Origin: Clostridium sp.
GTDB lineage: Bacteria > Bacillota > Clostridia > Clostridiales > Clostridiaceae
Length of the DNA: 64,000 nucleotides
Direction of reading: 5' to 3'
Assembly (NCBI RefSeq): GCF_017888565.1
Contig: NZ_JAGHFX010000065.1
Coordinates: forward strand, 1-64,000
In this document: piece after piece, positions 27,363 to 36,637 of the stretch
How the letters are laid out: every line of letters begins with the position of its first letter
Position numbering within the stretch: the first letter of the stretch is position 1
Position numbers and translations under genes: made by a program
The notes under the pieces: model-generated
Told to the model about the DNA's origin: nothing
What the model saw: only the letters and a program-made list of their open reading frames with translations
Databases searched by the model: none

Positions 27363-29753
27363 CTAATAAGTAGTAGTTATATTATTTTTAATCAATTTCA
27401 TAAAAATATCAGGAGTAACAATTTTAACTTGAGAATTGTTATTTAATTTATCAACTACATGTTGAACATCATCCATAGTTTTACTCCATACATGAACATA
27501 AACAAATGTATAGGCTTTGGGATTTTTAATATTTGTATAGCCCAATTTAACTCTAGAGTTAATGTTATTGATTAGCTCTTCTTCGTTTTCTAGATTACTC
27601 CAAAGTAAATCACGACAAGACACTATGGGTTTATCATTAGACCAAATTATTTTACCTTCGTAATTATTATTTTTTTTATAATCAATATAGAATAAACCAT
27701 CTATATTTGAACAAGCAGTATATTTGTCCCATAATTCTTTATTGTAGAAGGCGTTATCATCGAGGATTAAAACATATTCTTGATCAACTTGTTTCATATA
27801 GTTATTTAGCCTTTGTATATAATTATCTAATTTAGCTTTTGGGAATTTACTAGGATATATATAGCCATTACCAGAAGGAGAAACAAGATAGTAATCAGAG
27901 TATTTCAATGAACTTGCACTTTCATAGTATTTGTTAAATACTGTAGGTGATAAATAATAAAGAGAAGGGCTTAATGTCCAACCTAAATTAAAGTTTCCTC
28001 TATTTTTAGAACCATACCATTTTTCTGAACTATAATTACTTCCCAGTAGCCATTGCTGATTATCTCCATCAGACATAATAAAAGTCACATAATGTACATT
28101 ATCTTCTGTAGGAACTTCACTTTGAGTTTTTTGAGTTTGCGTGGTAATAGGAAATGAGCTTAATACTGATAAATTATATGACCAATCTGCAGCAATGATA
28201 TCCACGCCATATTTTGAAGCAATGTTTACATTATTAAATTCATCAGGGCCCCATCCGAGACAACGAGCAATATCATCCATGGAGCTGAATATATCCTTTC
28301 TTAATGAAAAATCATTTATGTCATCTTCATAGAAGATAAGCGATTTTGACATTATTGCGTAGTCTCTTAAAGCCATGGATTTTTCAGGAGATAGCTCTAT
28401 AACTGTAGTATGATTTAATCCTAAATTCCATAAATTTTTATAAGCCCAGTGTTTATCTGTATTTCTACAATCTTCAACTAGATTAGTTACTCCATAACTT
28501 TGAACTTTAGATTCTAGGGATTCATCAATGGGGAGTGAATTTTTTAATGGTGTAAGAGAACAGGCATTGTTAATAGAGTAAGGATTTGAATTGCTATATA
28601 GTATGTAACCATTAATATTATGCTTTAAAATATTTAATAGCTTCCAAGGACTTGATATATTTTCATAGCTAATATTATAATTTTTATTTAAGTCATCTAA
28701 CCACAGCTTGTAATCAGGTTCATTAGAAGGAAGAATGTAAATTTGAGATTTAGATTTGTTTGATATAATACCTTGAAGAGCAGAAATCATAGTCTGCTCT
28801 TCTTTGTTCATATTAGTATCAGAAATTACATATAAATGTTCAGGAAAAATGCAATTTTTAATGTAATAATCATCTAAATTATCGGTAAGGTTTTGATAAT
28901 TCATAGAATAAGTATTTTTAGCTGTATAACTATTATAAAAATCATTTAAGAACTTGAAGTGATTTCCAGTATAAAAGCTTTGAGCACTTTTATCACTTAT
29001 TGTTGATAATACTACTTGTCGTTTAATAATATCATCTAAGCTTACGTCTTTATAATTTTTCATAATATCATACATTATCATAAATGTAGTAGTTCTGCCT
29101 ATTCCTTCTTTGCAATGAAAGTGAAGCCAAGTATCATTAGGCAATTTATTAATAAAATCAATAAAATAGTTTACCATGTCATCTGTTGGTAAATGGCCAT
29201 CTGTTACAGGAATACGAATGTATTCAATTCCCTGTGATTTAGCAATGTCTTGTTCGTTTTGAACAGATTCAGGAACTACAGTTTCCTTAGTATTATAAAA
29301 AGTTATAGGAGTACCAATCTTAACCGATTGTAAAAGTTCATTTTCAGCACATATGACTTCCGGTAAACTTAATCCCTTATTAGCACTATTATTTGAATTT
29401 TCCCAACTTACAGCGATGCCATTTATAAATCCATGAGATTCTTGCCTTAAATCAACATCAATTATAGAAAATTTATTTGGTATGGAATTTTTTATTAAAG
29501 AAAGACCAGATTCAGAAAATTGACCACTTCCAGAAATGTTCAATTTGTTTAGTCCTTTTAAGTTAATATTTTGATTTTCTGCTAGCTTAGTTTCAGCAAA
29601 AAGCATTCGAAAGTGATGAGGTAAAGTATTATTATTTGCAGAGTTTTCTTTTAGATTTAATTCTGAAGTTGCCTTAGGATAATAGCTAATGTGTCCAAGT
29701 GAGTAGAGTGTAGTTAAAAGTATTATGGAACAAAATTTAAGAGACTTTTTCAT
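27363..29753 (-). CDS. Secreted PTP-like phytase fused to a GxGYxYP domain
   Basis: 796 aa from the ATG at 29753 (minus-strand gaggtg RBS). Signal peptide 1-about 22 (KKSLKFCSIILLTTLYSLG). Residues about 45-275 are a PTP-like inositol-phosphate phosphatase: SGSGQFSE, DVDLRQESHGFINGIAVSW, general acid Asp185 (IPVTDGHLP), P-loop H-C214-K-E-G-I-G-R220-T. Residues about 300-790 form a GxGYxYP-type domain with GNGYIYP at 628-634 and MSDGDNQQW. Phytases release phosphate from myo-inositol phosphates; GxGYxYP proteins are putative carbohydrate-active enzymes of unproved activity. The fusion suggests an extracellular enzyme acting on phosphorylated or inositol-linked polymers. Monocistronic, minus strand. 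Confidence 0.82.
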   Translation of the reverse strand: MKKSLKFCSIILLTTLYSLGHISYYPKATSELNLKENSANNNTLPHHFRMLFAETKLAENQNINLKGLNKLNISGSGQFSESGLSLIKNSIPNKFSIIDVDLRQESHGFINGIAVSWENSNNSANKGLSLPEVICAENELLQSVKIGTPITFYNTKETVVPESVQNEQDIAKSQGIEYIRIPVTDGHLPTDDMVNYFIDFINKLPNDTWLHFHCKEGIGRTTTFMIMYDIMKNYKDVSLDDIIKRQVVLSTISDKSAQSFYTGNHFKFLNDFYNSYTAKNTYSMNYQNLTDNLDDYYIKNCIFPEHLYVISDTNMNKEEQTMISALQGIISNKSKSQIYILPSNEPDYKLWLDDLNKNYNISYENISSPWKLLNILKHNINGYILYSNSNPYSINNACSLTPLKNSLPIDESLESKVQSYGVTNLVEDCRNTDKHWAYKNLWNLGLNHTTVIELSPEKSMALRDYAIMSKSLIFYEDDINDFSLRKDIFSSMDDIARCLGWGPDEFNNVNIASKYGVDIIAADWSYNLSVLSSFPITTQTQKTQSEVPTEDNVHYVTFIMSDGDNQQWLLGSNYSSEKWYGSKNRGNFNLGWTLSPSLYYLSPTVFNKYYESASSLKYSDYYLVSPSGNGYIYPSKFPKAKLDNYIQRLNNYMKQVDQEYVLILDDNAFYNKELWDKYTACSNIDGLFYIDYKKNNNYEGKIIWSNDKPIVSCRDLLWSNLENEEELINNINSRVKLGYTNIKNPKAYTFVYVHVWSKTMDDVQHVVDKLNNNSQVKIVTPDIFMKLIKNNITTTY

Positions 29754-29883
29754 GGGTAAACACCTCACATATGCAATTATTTTTGATATATATTAGGATT
29801 AGTAAGAGTAGTTGAGTTTATTCATGATAGCAGTTATATAACGTAGAAATATAAATACAATATTGGGAATATTTATAAAAATA

Positions 29884-29892
29884 TGCTATAAT
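29884..29892 (+). promoter_or_regulatory. Extended -10 promoter of the GT39-like gene
   Basis: TGCTATAAT about 60 bases upstream of the ATG at 29953, identical to the element at 22456. Confidence 0.45.
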
Positions 29893-29952
29893 TTATGATG
29901 CATAATATATGGCTATTTTTATGTTAAATAAATTAGGGAAAAGGGAAATTGG

Positions 29953-31401
29953 ATGCAAAGGGTACAAAATTTACTTTCGGTATTTATGAGAAACTCATTA
30001 AAAATAATGTTAGCTATTCTCATAATATCATCTTTTAAAATTGTTTTAAGTGGAAATTTTTATGTAGAAAACTTATTTACAGTTATAATGTTTTTATTTA
30101 TTTCTATAGGATTTAAATTTCTATTAAAAACAAAAAATAAGAATTTAATTATATATATTCTTATTTTAGGGTTTATAACTAGGGTAGTATGGAATTTAAA
30201 AGTTGATACATTGCCATATTCAGATTTTCAAGGAATGTTTGAGAAAAGTGAATATGTGCTAAATGGAGATTATAGCATGTTTAAGGGGTCGGAATATTAT
30301 GGAAGATTTCCGCATCTAACAATTTTAGTTCTTTATTTCTCAGCTATAAGATTACTATTTAGTGATGCTTTATTAGCAATAAAGAGTATAAATATACTTT
30401 TAGGGATTGCTTCAATAGTATTCACTTACTTAATAGTTAAAAAGTTATTTGATTCCGATAGAAAGGGACTTATTGCTGCTTTTATTGCAAGTGTTTATCC
30501 CCCATTTATTATTTACTCATCTATTGTTGTTGGAGAAAATATTGCTATAACATTCTTTTTAGGGAGCATGTACTTATTTTTATGCTTTATAAAGGATAAA
30601 AGCAAAATATCTATCCTTATACTTTCAGGAATAATATTGAGTATTGGAAACTTATTTAGAATGGTAGGAACAATACTATTAATTGCATATGCAATTTACA
30701 TAGTTATATATAGTGAAAATAAGATAAAGAAAAAGATGATTAATGTATTTACGCTAATTTTAGCATTTTATATACCATTAGTTACTATAAGTAGTGGGCT
30801 TAAATATAGTGGTATTACTGAGTTTAACTTATGGAAGGGTAGTGAGCCTAAGTGGACATCAGTATTAAAAGGAACAAATATAGAGCATAATGGTAGATGG
30901 AATGAGGAGGATGCTGAAATACCAGATAAGTATAATTATGATTATGAAAAAGTTGAAAAAGCAGCTAAAGAAATAGTATTTGAAAGGCTAACGACTACAC
31001 CGACACCAGAATTAGCAAAGTTTTATATGAATAAGTTTTCTAATCAATGGACAGATGGAGACTTTTCAGGAATATATTGGGCGACAGAAGCAAGAGCAGA
31101 AAAGGGAGAAGATGTAAGCTTTGCATACTATATGGAATTATATAGTGATATATTACATTTATTATTATTAGTATCACTTATGATTGGACTATTCAGTAAA
31201 TCAACTAAAACCAATAGAGAATTAAATCTTTTATTTATATTATTTGGAGGGTTTATTATGCAGTGCTTAATAAGCGAAACTCAGGAAAGATATGCATATA
31301 TAGCAAGCTGGATATTTATAATTCTTCCATGCTCTTTAAATCTTTCGGAAATAAAAAGTTTTAAATTAAGAGAAAAGAACTTGAGAGATATAAAAGCATA
31401 A
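29953..31401 (+). CDS. GT39-like (dolichyl-phosphate-mannose type) membrane glycosyltransferase
   Basis: 482 aa with about eleven hydrophobic helices and one soluble extracytoplasmic stretch (about 285-370). After the second helix comes TLPYSDFQGMFEKSE, with the acidic D of the first external loop expected in GT-C enzymes (PMT/ArnT). The GRFPHLTILVLYFSAI segment and YPPFIIYSS also fit the PMT_2 group. Such enzymes move a sugar from a polyprenyl-phosphate donor to protein, lipid or polymer outside the membrane. Acceptor unknown. The YdjC-type deacetylase follows 64 bp later and may act on the same glycan. Confidence 0.75.
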   Translation: MQRVQNLLSVFMRNSLKIMLAILIISSFKIVLSGNFYVENLFTVIMFLFISIGFKFLLKTKNKNLIIYILILGFITRVVWNLKVDTLPYSDFQGMFEKSEYVLNGDYSMFKGSEYYGRFPHLTILVLYFSAIRLLFSDALLAIKSINILLGIASIVFTYLIVKKLFDSDRKGLIAAFIASVYPPFIIYSSIVVGENIAITFFLGSMYLFLCFIKDKSKISILILSGIILSIGNLFRMVGTILLIAYAIYIVIYSENKIKKKMINVFTLILAFYIPLVTISSGLKYSGITEFNLWKGSEPKWTSVLKGTNIEHNGRWNEEDAEIPDKYNYDYEKVEKAAKEIVFERLTTTPTPELAKFYMNKFSNQWTDGDFSGIYWATEARAEKGEDVSFAYYMELYSDILHLLLLVSLMIGLFSKSTKTNRELNLLFILFGGFIMQCLISETQERYAYIASWIFIILPCSLNLSEIKSFKLREKNLRDIKA

Positions 31402-31465
31402 CGGAGTATTGGATAATTCCTAATTATTAAGATTATTTTATATAGAATTGGAGAAGGTGTATAAT

Positions 31466-32203
31466 ATGAGATTAATTATAAATGCCGATGATTTTGGGCT
31501 TAGTAGAGGTGCTAATTATGGAATAATTGATGCATATAGAAATGGAGTTGTAAGAAGTACTTCAATAATGGCAGGAATGCCAGGGTTTGATCATGCAGTT
31601 GAATTATTAAAGGAATATCCAGATCTAGGGTGTGGGGTGCACCTAACTTTATCTGCATATAAACCTATATTAAATTCACATAAAACAATTATAGATGAAA
31701 AGGGATTTTTTTATAAAAGGATAAACCCTGGTAAAGATGTAGAGAGATTTAATTTAGAAGAAATATACAAGGAGTTTTGCGCTCAAATTGAAAAAGTTAA
31801 GAGTAGGGGAATTGAAATAACTCATTTAGATTCACATCATCATGTTCATACATTTGATTTTTTAAAGCCGGTAATTGAAAGGTTAGTAGAAAAATATAAT
31901 CTTCCTATAAGAGGAGGACTACAATATGAATTGGATTATGATAAAGTAATTCCTTATGATGGGATTTTTTATAATGAAACAGTTAGTCTAGATGCTTTTA
32001 AAAAATTAGAAGATAAGTTAGAAAAATATGAAGTTTTGGAAACTATGACTCATCCTGCATATATTGATAGCTTTATTATGGAAACAAGCTCTTATAATAT
32101 AAAAAGAGTAGAAGAATTGAGAATTCTTACATCTAACGAACTTAAAGAATTTATTAACTCTATAGGAGTAGAGCTTTGTAATTATAGAGATATTTTAAGA
32201 TAG
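31466..32203 (+). CDS. YdjC/ChbG-family carbohydrate deacetylase
   Basis: 245 aa from the ATG at 31466 (RBS ggagaaggtg ends ten bases before; an in-frame TTG-type start 18 bases upstream overlaps it). Metal-site motifs of the family: INADDFGLS (Asp pair, residues 6-11), GVHLTLS (His), and HLDSHHHVH. The C-terminal ETMTHPAYID supplies another His. Family members remove acetyl groups from di- or oligosaccharides such as chitobiose. Probably in one transcript with the glycosyltransferase. Confidence 0.88.
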   Translation: MRLIINADDFGLSRGANYGIIDAYRNGVVRSTSIMAGMPGFDHAVELLKEYPDLGCGVHLTLSAYKPILNSHKTIIDEKGFFYKRINPGKDVERFNLEEIYKEFCAQIEKVKSRGIEITHLDSHHHVHTFDFLKPVIERLVEKYNLPIRGGLQYELDYDKVIPYDGIFYNETVSLDAFKKLEDKLEKYEVLETMTHPAYIDSFIMETSSYNIKRVEELRILTSNELKEFINSIGVELCNYRDILR

Positions 32204-32210
32204 TATATAG

Positions 32211-32243
32211 AATCGCATCATTAATTTTGATGCGGTTTTATTT
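32211..32243 (+). terminator. Terminator of the deacetylase gene
   Basis: Stem CGCATCA/TGATGCG (32214-32220 with 32228-32234), T-rich tail. Confidence 0.75.
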
Positions 32244-32335
32244 TTTTGAATAATAAATAATATAATAGCAAAATATAATCATAAGGTTTATAAAAGATAT
32301 ATAATAAATTACGAAAAAAATTTTTAAAAAAATAC

Positions 32336-32423
32336 TTGAATAAAAATAATTTTCATGGTAACATGTAAATGTATTCAAGAGAAAATGATTTTTACAAAGT
32401 ACAAATTATAAAAATAATTTTCA
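32336..32423 (+). promoter_or_regulatory. Promoter and two candidate operators of the amino-sugar operon
   Basis: TTGAAT (32336-32341), 17-bp spacer, TAACAT (32359-32364). The 15-mer TAAAAATAATTTTCA occurs twice without mismatch, at 32341-32355 (filling the spacer) and 32409-32423 (just before the RBS), with a related GAAAATGATTTTT at 32381. A repressor on the first copy would block RNA polymerase. The RpiR-family gene downstream is the natural candidate. Confidence 0.6.
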
Positions 32424-32443
32424 GAAATAAAGGAGGCACTTAA

Positions 32444-33934
32444 ATGTTTAAACAATTACAAAAGATTGGAAAAGCCTTTATGTTACCAATTGCTATATTA
32501 CCAGCAGCTGGTTTACTACTTGGTATAGGGGGAGCATTATCAAATCCTAATACTGTACAAGCTTATCCATTCCTAAATATTTCTTGGTTACAAGGAATTT
32601 TCTCAATTATGTCATCTGCAGGAGATGTAGTATTTGCTAATTTAGCACTTATTATGTGTATAGGTCTTTCTGTAGGTCTTGCTAAAAAAGATAAAGGTAC
32701 TGCTGGACTTGCAGGTGCAGTTTCATTCTTAGTTATGAATGCTGCAATAAAAGGAATGATTACTGCTTTTAACCCAGCAGTTGAGTCAATAGATACTGGA
32801 GTTGTTGGTGCTATAGTAATTGGATTAACGGTATCATATCTTCATAATAAATATGGAAATATTCAATTACCAGCAGTTTTAGGATTCTTTGGAGGATCAA
32901 GATTTGTACCAATAGTATCTTCATTCTCAGCAATTTTTATTGGAGCTATATTCTTCTTAATATGGCCAACATTCCAAGGATGGTTAGTTTCAGCAGGTAA
33001 TGCAATAGCTGGATTAGGACCAATAGGAACTTTCTTATATGGATTCTTGTTAAGATTAACAGGAGCAGTTGGATTACATCATATGATTTACCCATTATTC
33101 TGGTATACAGAATTAGGTGGAATTGCGACAGTTGCAGGTCAAACTGTTACAGGAGCTCAAAACATATTCTTTGCTCAATTAGCTGATCCAAACCATACTG
33201 GATTATTTACAGAAGGAACAAGATTCTTTGCAGGTCGTTTTGCTACAATGATGTTTGGATTACCAGCAGCATGTTTAGCTATGTACCATTGTGTACCTAA
33301 AGCAAAGAGAAAATTAGTTGGTGGGTTATTCCTAGGAGCAGCAATAACATCATTTGTTACTGGTATAACAGAACCAATCGAATTCATGTTCCTATTCGTT
33401 GCACCATGGTTATATGTAGTTCATGCATTCTTTGATGGATTATCATTCTTTATTGCAGATATACTAAATATATCAATTGGTAATACATTCTCTGGTGGAT
33501 TAATAGACTTTACATTATTTGGAGTTCTTCAAGGTAATGATAAAACAAACTGGATATATGTATTAATAGTAGGAGTAATTTGGTTTGCATTATACTACTT
33601 CACATTTAGATTCTTAATAACTAAGTTTAATGTTATGACTCCAGGTAGAGAAGAAGATAGTGAGGAAGTTAAAGTTGTGACAAAAGATAGTATGAATGAA
33701 ACAGCAACTCAAATTTTAGAAGCATTAGGCGGAGAAGAAAACCTAGATGATGTTGATGCATGTATAACAAGATTAAGAGTAGCTGTAAAAGATGTAAGTA
33801 AAGTAGATAAGGATAGAATTAAAGCTTTAGGAGCAACTGCTGTTTTAGAAGTTAAGGGCGGAATACAAGCGATATTTGGAGCAAAAGCAGATCCATTAAA
33901 GCAAAAAATAAATGAAATTATAGGGAGAGAGTAA
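32444..33934 (+). CDS. PTS EIICB transporter, amino-sugar/glucose type
   Basis: 496 aa, RBS aaaggagg. EIIC membrane domain 1-about 395 (opening FMLPIAILPAAGLLLGIGG; TGITEPIEFMFLFVAP is the sugar-site loop) and EIIB domain about 415-496 with phosphocysteine in DACITRLRVAVKD. No EIIA domain, so it must borrow one, perhaps from an EIIBCA protein such as the one at the left edge. The next gene is nanE five bases downstream, so N-acetylmannosamine (or GlcNAc) is the likely sugar, entering as the 6-phosphate. Confidence 0.9.
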   Translation: MFKQLQKIGKAFMLPIAILPAAGLLLGIGGALSNPNTVQAYPFLNISWLQGIFSIMSSAGDVVFANLALIMCIGLSVGLAKKDKGTAGLAGAVSFLVMNAAIKGMITAFNPAVESIDTGVVGAIVIGLTVSYLHNKYGNIQLPAVLGFFGGSRFVPIVSSFSAIFIGAIFFLIWPTFQGWLVSAGNAIAGLGPIGTFLYGFLLRLTGAVGLHHMIYPLFWYTELGGIATVAGQTVTGAQNIFFAQLADPNHTGLFTEGTRFFAGRFATMMFGLPAACLAMYHCVPKAKRKLVGGLFLGAAITSFVTGITEPIEFMFLFVAPWLYVVHAFFDGLSFFIADILNISIGNTFSGGLIDFTLFGVLQGNDKTNWIYVLIVGVIWFALYYFTFRFLITKFNVMTPGREEDSEEVKVVTKDSMNETATQILEALGGEENLDDVDACITRLRVAVKDVSKVDKDRIKALGATAVLEVKGGIQAIFGAKADPLKQKINEIIGRE

Positions 33935-33939
33935 TAAGA

Positions 33940-34593
33940 GTGAAAGCAATAGATAGAGGATTAATCGTATCATGTCAAGCACTAGCAAATGAACCACTGC
34001 ACAGCTCTTATATAATGAGTAGAATGGCTGTAGCAGCTAAGGAAGGTGGAGCTATAGGTATAAGAGCCAATAGTGTTCAAGATATTGTTGCTATAAAGAA
34101 AGAAGTTGATTTACCTGTAATAGGTATAATCAAAATTGATTATGAAAATATGAAGCCATATATAACTCCAACAATGAAGGAAGTTGATGAGCTTGTTGAA
34201 GCTGGAGTTGATGTTATAGCTTTAGATGCTACAATAAATCAAGATGAAGAATTTTTAAAGGAGATCTTTAAAAAGTATCCGTCTCAAAGATTTATGGCAG
34301 ATATATCAACTATAGAAGAAGGCTTAAGAGCTGGAGAATTAGGATTCCATTATGTTGGAACTACTTTGGTTGGATATACAGAACATTCTAAAGGAATGAA
34401 TAATTTTGAAGTATTAGAAGCTTTAATAAGGGATTGTAAATCAGAAGTAATAGCAGAAGGAAACTTCGATACTCCTGAAAAAGCAAGACTTGCTTTAGAA
34501 AAGGGAGCATGTGCTGTTGTGGTTGGTAGTGCAATAACAAGACCGCAATTAATTACAAAGAAATTTAATGATGAAATTTTAAAAGCATTATAA
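33940..34593 (+). CDS. nanE: N-acetylmannosamine-6-phosphate 2-epimerase
   Basis: 217 aa, (beta/alpha)8 barrel, GTG start at 33940 preceded by agggagaga inside the PTS gene end. Conserved family segments: LIVSCQALANEPLHSS, GAIGIRANS, IIKIDY (catalytic Lys), DVIALDAT, FMADISTIEEG, VGTTLVGYT, VIAEGNFDTPEKA, AVVVGSAITRPQ. Converts ManNAc-6-P to GlcNAc-6-P, linking sialic-acid or ManNAc breakdown to amino-sugar metabolism. The other nan genes (lyase, kinase) are not in this window; because the PTS delivers a phosphorylated sugar, no kinase is needed. Confidence 0.95.
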   Translation: MKAIDRGLIVSCQALANEPLHSSYIMSRMAVAAKEGGAIGIRANSVQDIVAIKKEVDLPVIGIIKIDYENMKPYITPTMKEVDELVEAGVDVIALDATINQDEEFLKEIFKKYPSQRFMADISTIEEGLRAGELGFHYVGTTLVGYTEHSKGMNNFEVLEALIRDCKSEVIAEGNFDTPEKARLALEKGACAVVVGSAITRPQLITKKFNDEILKAL

Positions 34594-34600
34594 TACTTTC

Positions 34601-34631
34601 GAGGTAGAGACATAAATCTCTACCTCTTTTA
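34601..34631 (+). terminator. Terminator of the PTS-nanE operon
   Basis: Perfect 10-bp stem GAGGTAGAGA/TCTCTACCTC, six-base loop, TTTTATTT. Confidence 0.92.
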
Positions 34632-34860
34632 TTTAGCTAAATTTAATGTTATTCTAATATATATATGTTTCAATTAGGTTATTAATTTTACTATTTCAAA
34701 AATCAATAGATTACTTGATATCTTTATATGTAGTTATATAGATTGAAGGCATATATTTTATAATTTTATATAGTAATTACTTTAACTATGTTTATTTAAA
34801 ATATATTTAAGGTTATAGAATAAGAGGATTATGTACACGTTAGATTATGGAGGATATTAA

Positions 34861-35661
34861 GTGGATATTTTATGTGAGGTACAAAGAAAGTATAATGAGT
34901 TTTCTGGTAAGGAAAAAGATATAGCAGATTATATTATGCAACATGGCGATAAAATTAAAAATATAAATATTACTGATCTGGCTAAAGAAATTGGAACATC
35001 AGGGGCAACAATAACGAGATTTGCTAAAAAGATTGGTTGCGATAGCTTTGTAGATATGAAAATAAAGCTTGGATCAAATAAAGTAGAATTGCCTATAAAT
35101 GATGAAGATGGCATATTTTCATATACATATCAATATTATAACGAAGTTATAGAAAGAACTAAAATGTTAATAGATAAAGAGGAAATATTCAAAGTAGTAA
35201 ATGAAATAAAGAAAGCTAAGAATATTTATATCTACGGGGTTGGTAGTTCTGGATTAACATGCAAAGAAATGATGCAAAGACTTTTAAGAATGGGGTTTAA
35301 TGTACATTGCATTTCAGATTCCCATATGATGATTATAAATAGTTCCATTGTATCAGAAAATGATTTAGTTATAGGTATATCTATATCTGGAGAGACACAA
35401 GAAGTAATACACTCATTAAGAAAATCTAAGGAAAATGGAGCAAAGACAGTATCTATTACAGGTTTTGAAGGAAGTACAGTAAGCAAGTATTCAGATATAA
35501 AGTTAATAGTTTATAATCCTAATTTTGTAGATAGGAGCAGGTTCATAAATACACAGTTTTCTGCTATGTATCTCCTTGATTTAATTTCTATGGTGTTATT
35601 AAAAGATATTAATTTAAGTAACAAGATGCAAACTACTATTAATGCGATTATTAATAATTAA
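34861..35661 (+). CDS. RpiR-family regulator (probable NanR type)
   Basis: 266 aa, GTG start with RBS ggaggat. N-terminal HTH_6 domain (about 1-77: LAKEIGTSGATITRFAKKIGC) and C-terminal sugar-isomerase (SIS) domain (about 110-240: IYIYGVGSSGLTCKEMMQRL, VIGISISGETQEVI). SIS-domain regulators sense phosphosugars. It sits 270 bp after nanE and, by context, should control the PTS-nanE operon through the repeated 15-mer upstream of it, with ManNAc-6-P or GlcNAc-6-P as probable ligand. In C. perfringens an RpiR protein (NanR) regulates sialic-acid genes. Confidence 0.85.
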   Translation: MDILCEVQRKYNEFSGKEKDIADYIMQHGDKIKNINITDLAKEIGTSGATITRFAKKIGCDSFVDMKIKLGSNKVELPINDEDGIFSYTYQYYNEVIERTKMLIDKEEIFKVVNEIKKAKNIYIYGVGSSGLTCKEMMQRLLRMGFNVHCISDSHMMIINSSIVSENDLVIGISISGETQEVIHSLRKSKENGAKTVSITGFEGSTVSKYSDIKLIVYNPNFVDRSRFINTQFSAMYLLDLISMVLLKDINLSNKMQTTINAIINN

Positions 35662-35662
35662 T

Positions 35663-35703
35663 AAAAATCTGCTATAAAATCATTATAGCAGATTTTTATT
35701 TTT
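35663..35703. terminator. Bidirectional terminator between rpiR-type and exonuclease genes
   Basis: Perfect 14-bp stem AAAAATCTGCTATA/TATAGCAGATTTTT (35663-35676 with 35684-35697) with T-run on one side and A-run on the other. Confidence 0.9.
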
Positions 35704-35733
35704 TTATAGTTTAATATAGATATCAATATAAGA

Positions 35734-36492
35734 TTATTTTACAAACTGTCCAGTCCGTCCCATATTATATGCAGTTTTTATTATAGACTTTTCTTCATCA
35801 GTTATTTCTTTATCATACATCTTACTAAATTGTTTAAATAAGGCATCAGTATCGATCTTAGCTTTAGTTTTATGCGTTCTATTATTATCATTATATGTCT
35901 TAGGTATTATGGATGGATTATATATTTCTTTAAAAATCTTATATGTATAAAGTGCATCATAAAAAGCATCATGGAATTTATCTTCAAAATCTATATTTAA
36001 CATTTCAACAGCAGTCTTTAATCCAATTTGTTTCCCTTTTTGAAGATTAAATAGTTTTGATGTGTGTTTTTGGACATCAATATATTTGCTGGGAAATAGT
36101 GAAGTAGATAAGTTATTGAACTTTATATTTCTTAGAAATTCTTTTATATCTGACTTTCCCCATACACATAATACGACTTCATCATTTCCTATAAAACTTA
36201 AAAATCTTTTATAAACATTAGAAAAGGTTTCACAGTTTGATAACATATCTTTATTTATTTTGGTTATATTTTCTACATAAGGATTAATATCAGTATATAC
36301 GATGGGTTTTACTAGTTTGTTGAAACTTGATATTACTTCAAGATTTTCATTAAGTTTTATAGCTCCAATTTGAATTATCTCAAAAGGGATTTGTTTCATA
36401 GTATTATCAATTGATTCCTTATTATTTTTATCAGTAGTATTACTTGGTATATATTTTTGGTTAAATTCTAAATCATAAACTATATAATTCAT
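35734..36492 (-). CDS. DnaQ-like 3'-5' exonuclease (KapD-type)
   Basis: 252 aa. DEDDh exonuclease motifs: Exo I YDLEFN (D-x-E, residue 6-8), Exo II region CVWGKSDIKEFLRN, Exo III HDAFYDALYTYKIF with His and Asp. An ordered stretch follows (about 205-252: DEEKSIIKTAYNMGRTG). Similar stand-alone exonucleases in Bacillus (KapD) influence sporulation. The natural substrate, RNA or DNA, cannot be told. Minus-strand RBS gaaaggac. Confidence 0.85.
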   Translation of the reverse strand: MNYIVYDLEFNQKYIPSNTTDKNNKESIDNTMKQIPFEIIQIGAIKLNENLEVISSFNKLVKPIVYTDINPYVENITKINKDMLSNCETFSNVYKRFLSFIGNDEVVLCVWGKSDIKEFLRNIKFNNLSTSLFPSKYIDVQKHTSKLFNLQKGKQIGLKTAVEMLNIDFEDKFHDAFYDALYTYKIFKEIYNPSIIPKTYNDNNRTHKTKAKIDTDALFKQFSKMYDKEITDEEKSIIKTAYNMGRTGQFVK

Positions 36493-36637
36493 TAAAAGTC
36501 CTTTCTAAATCTATAAGTATTCATATCTATATTGTAGCCATTTTATTATGTAAATTATATTAATTTCTATAAAGAGTATATCAAAAACTAATATATTTAG
36601 ATATTATGAAGTACAAGCAATTAAAAGGTATTAAGAA

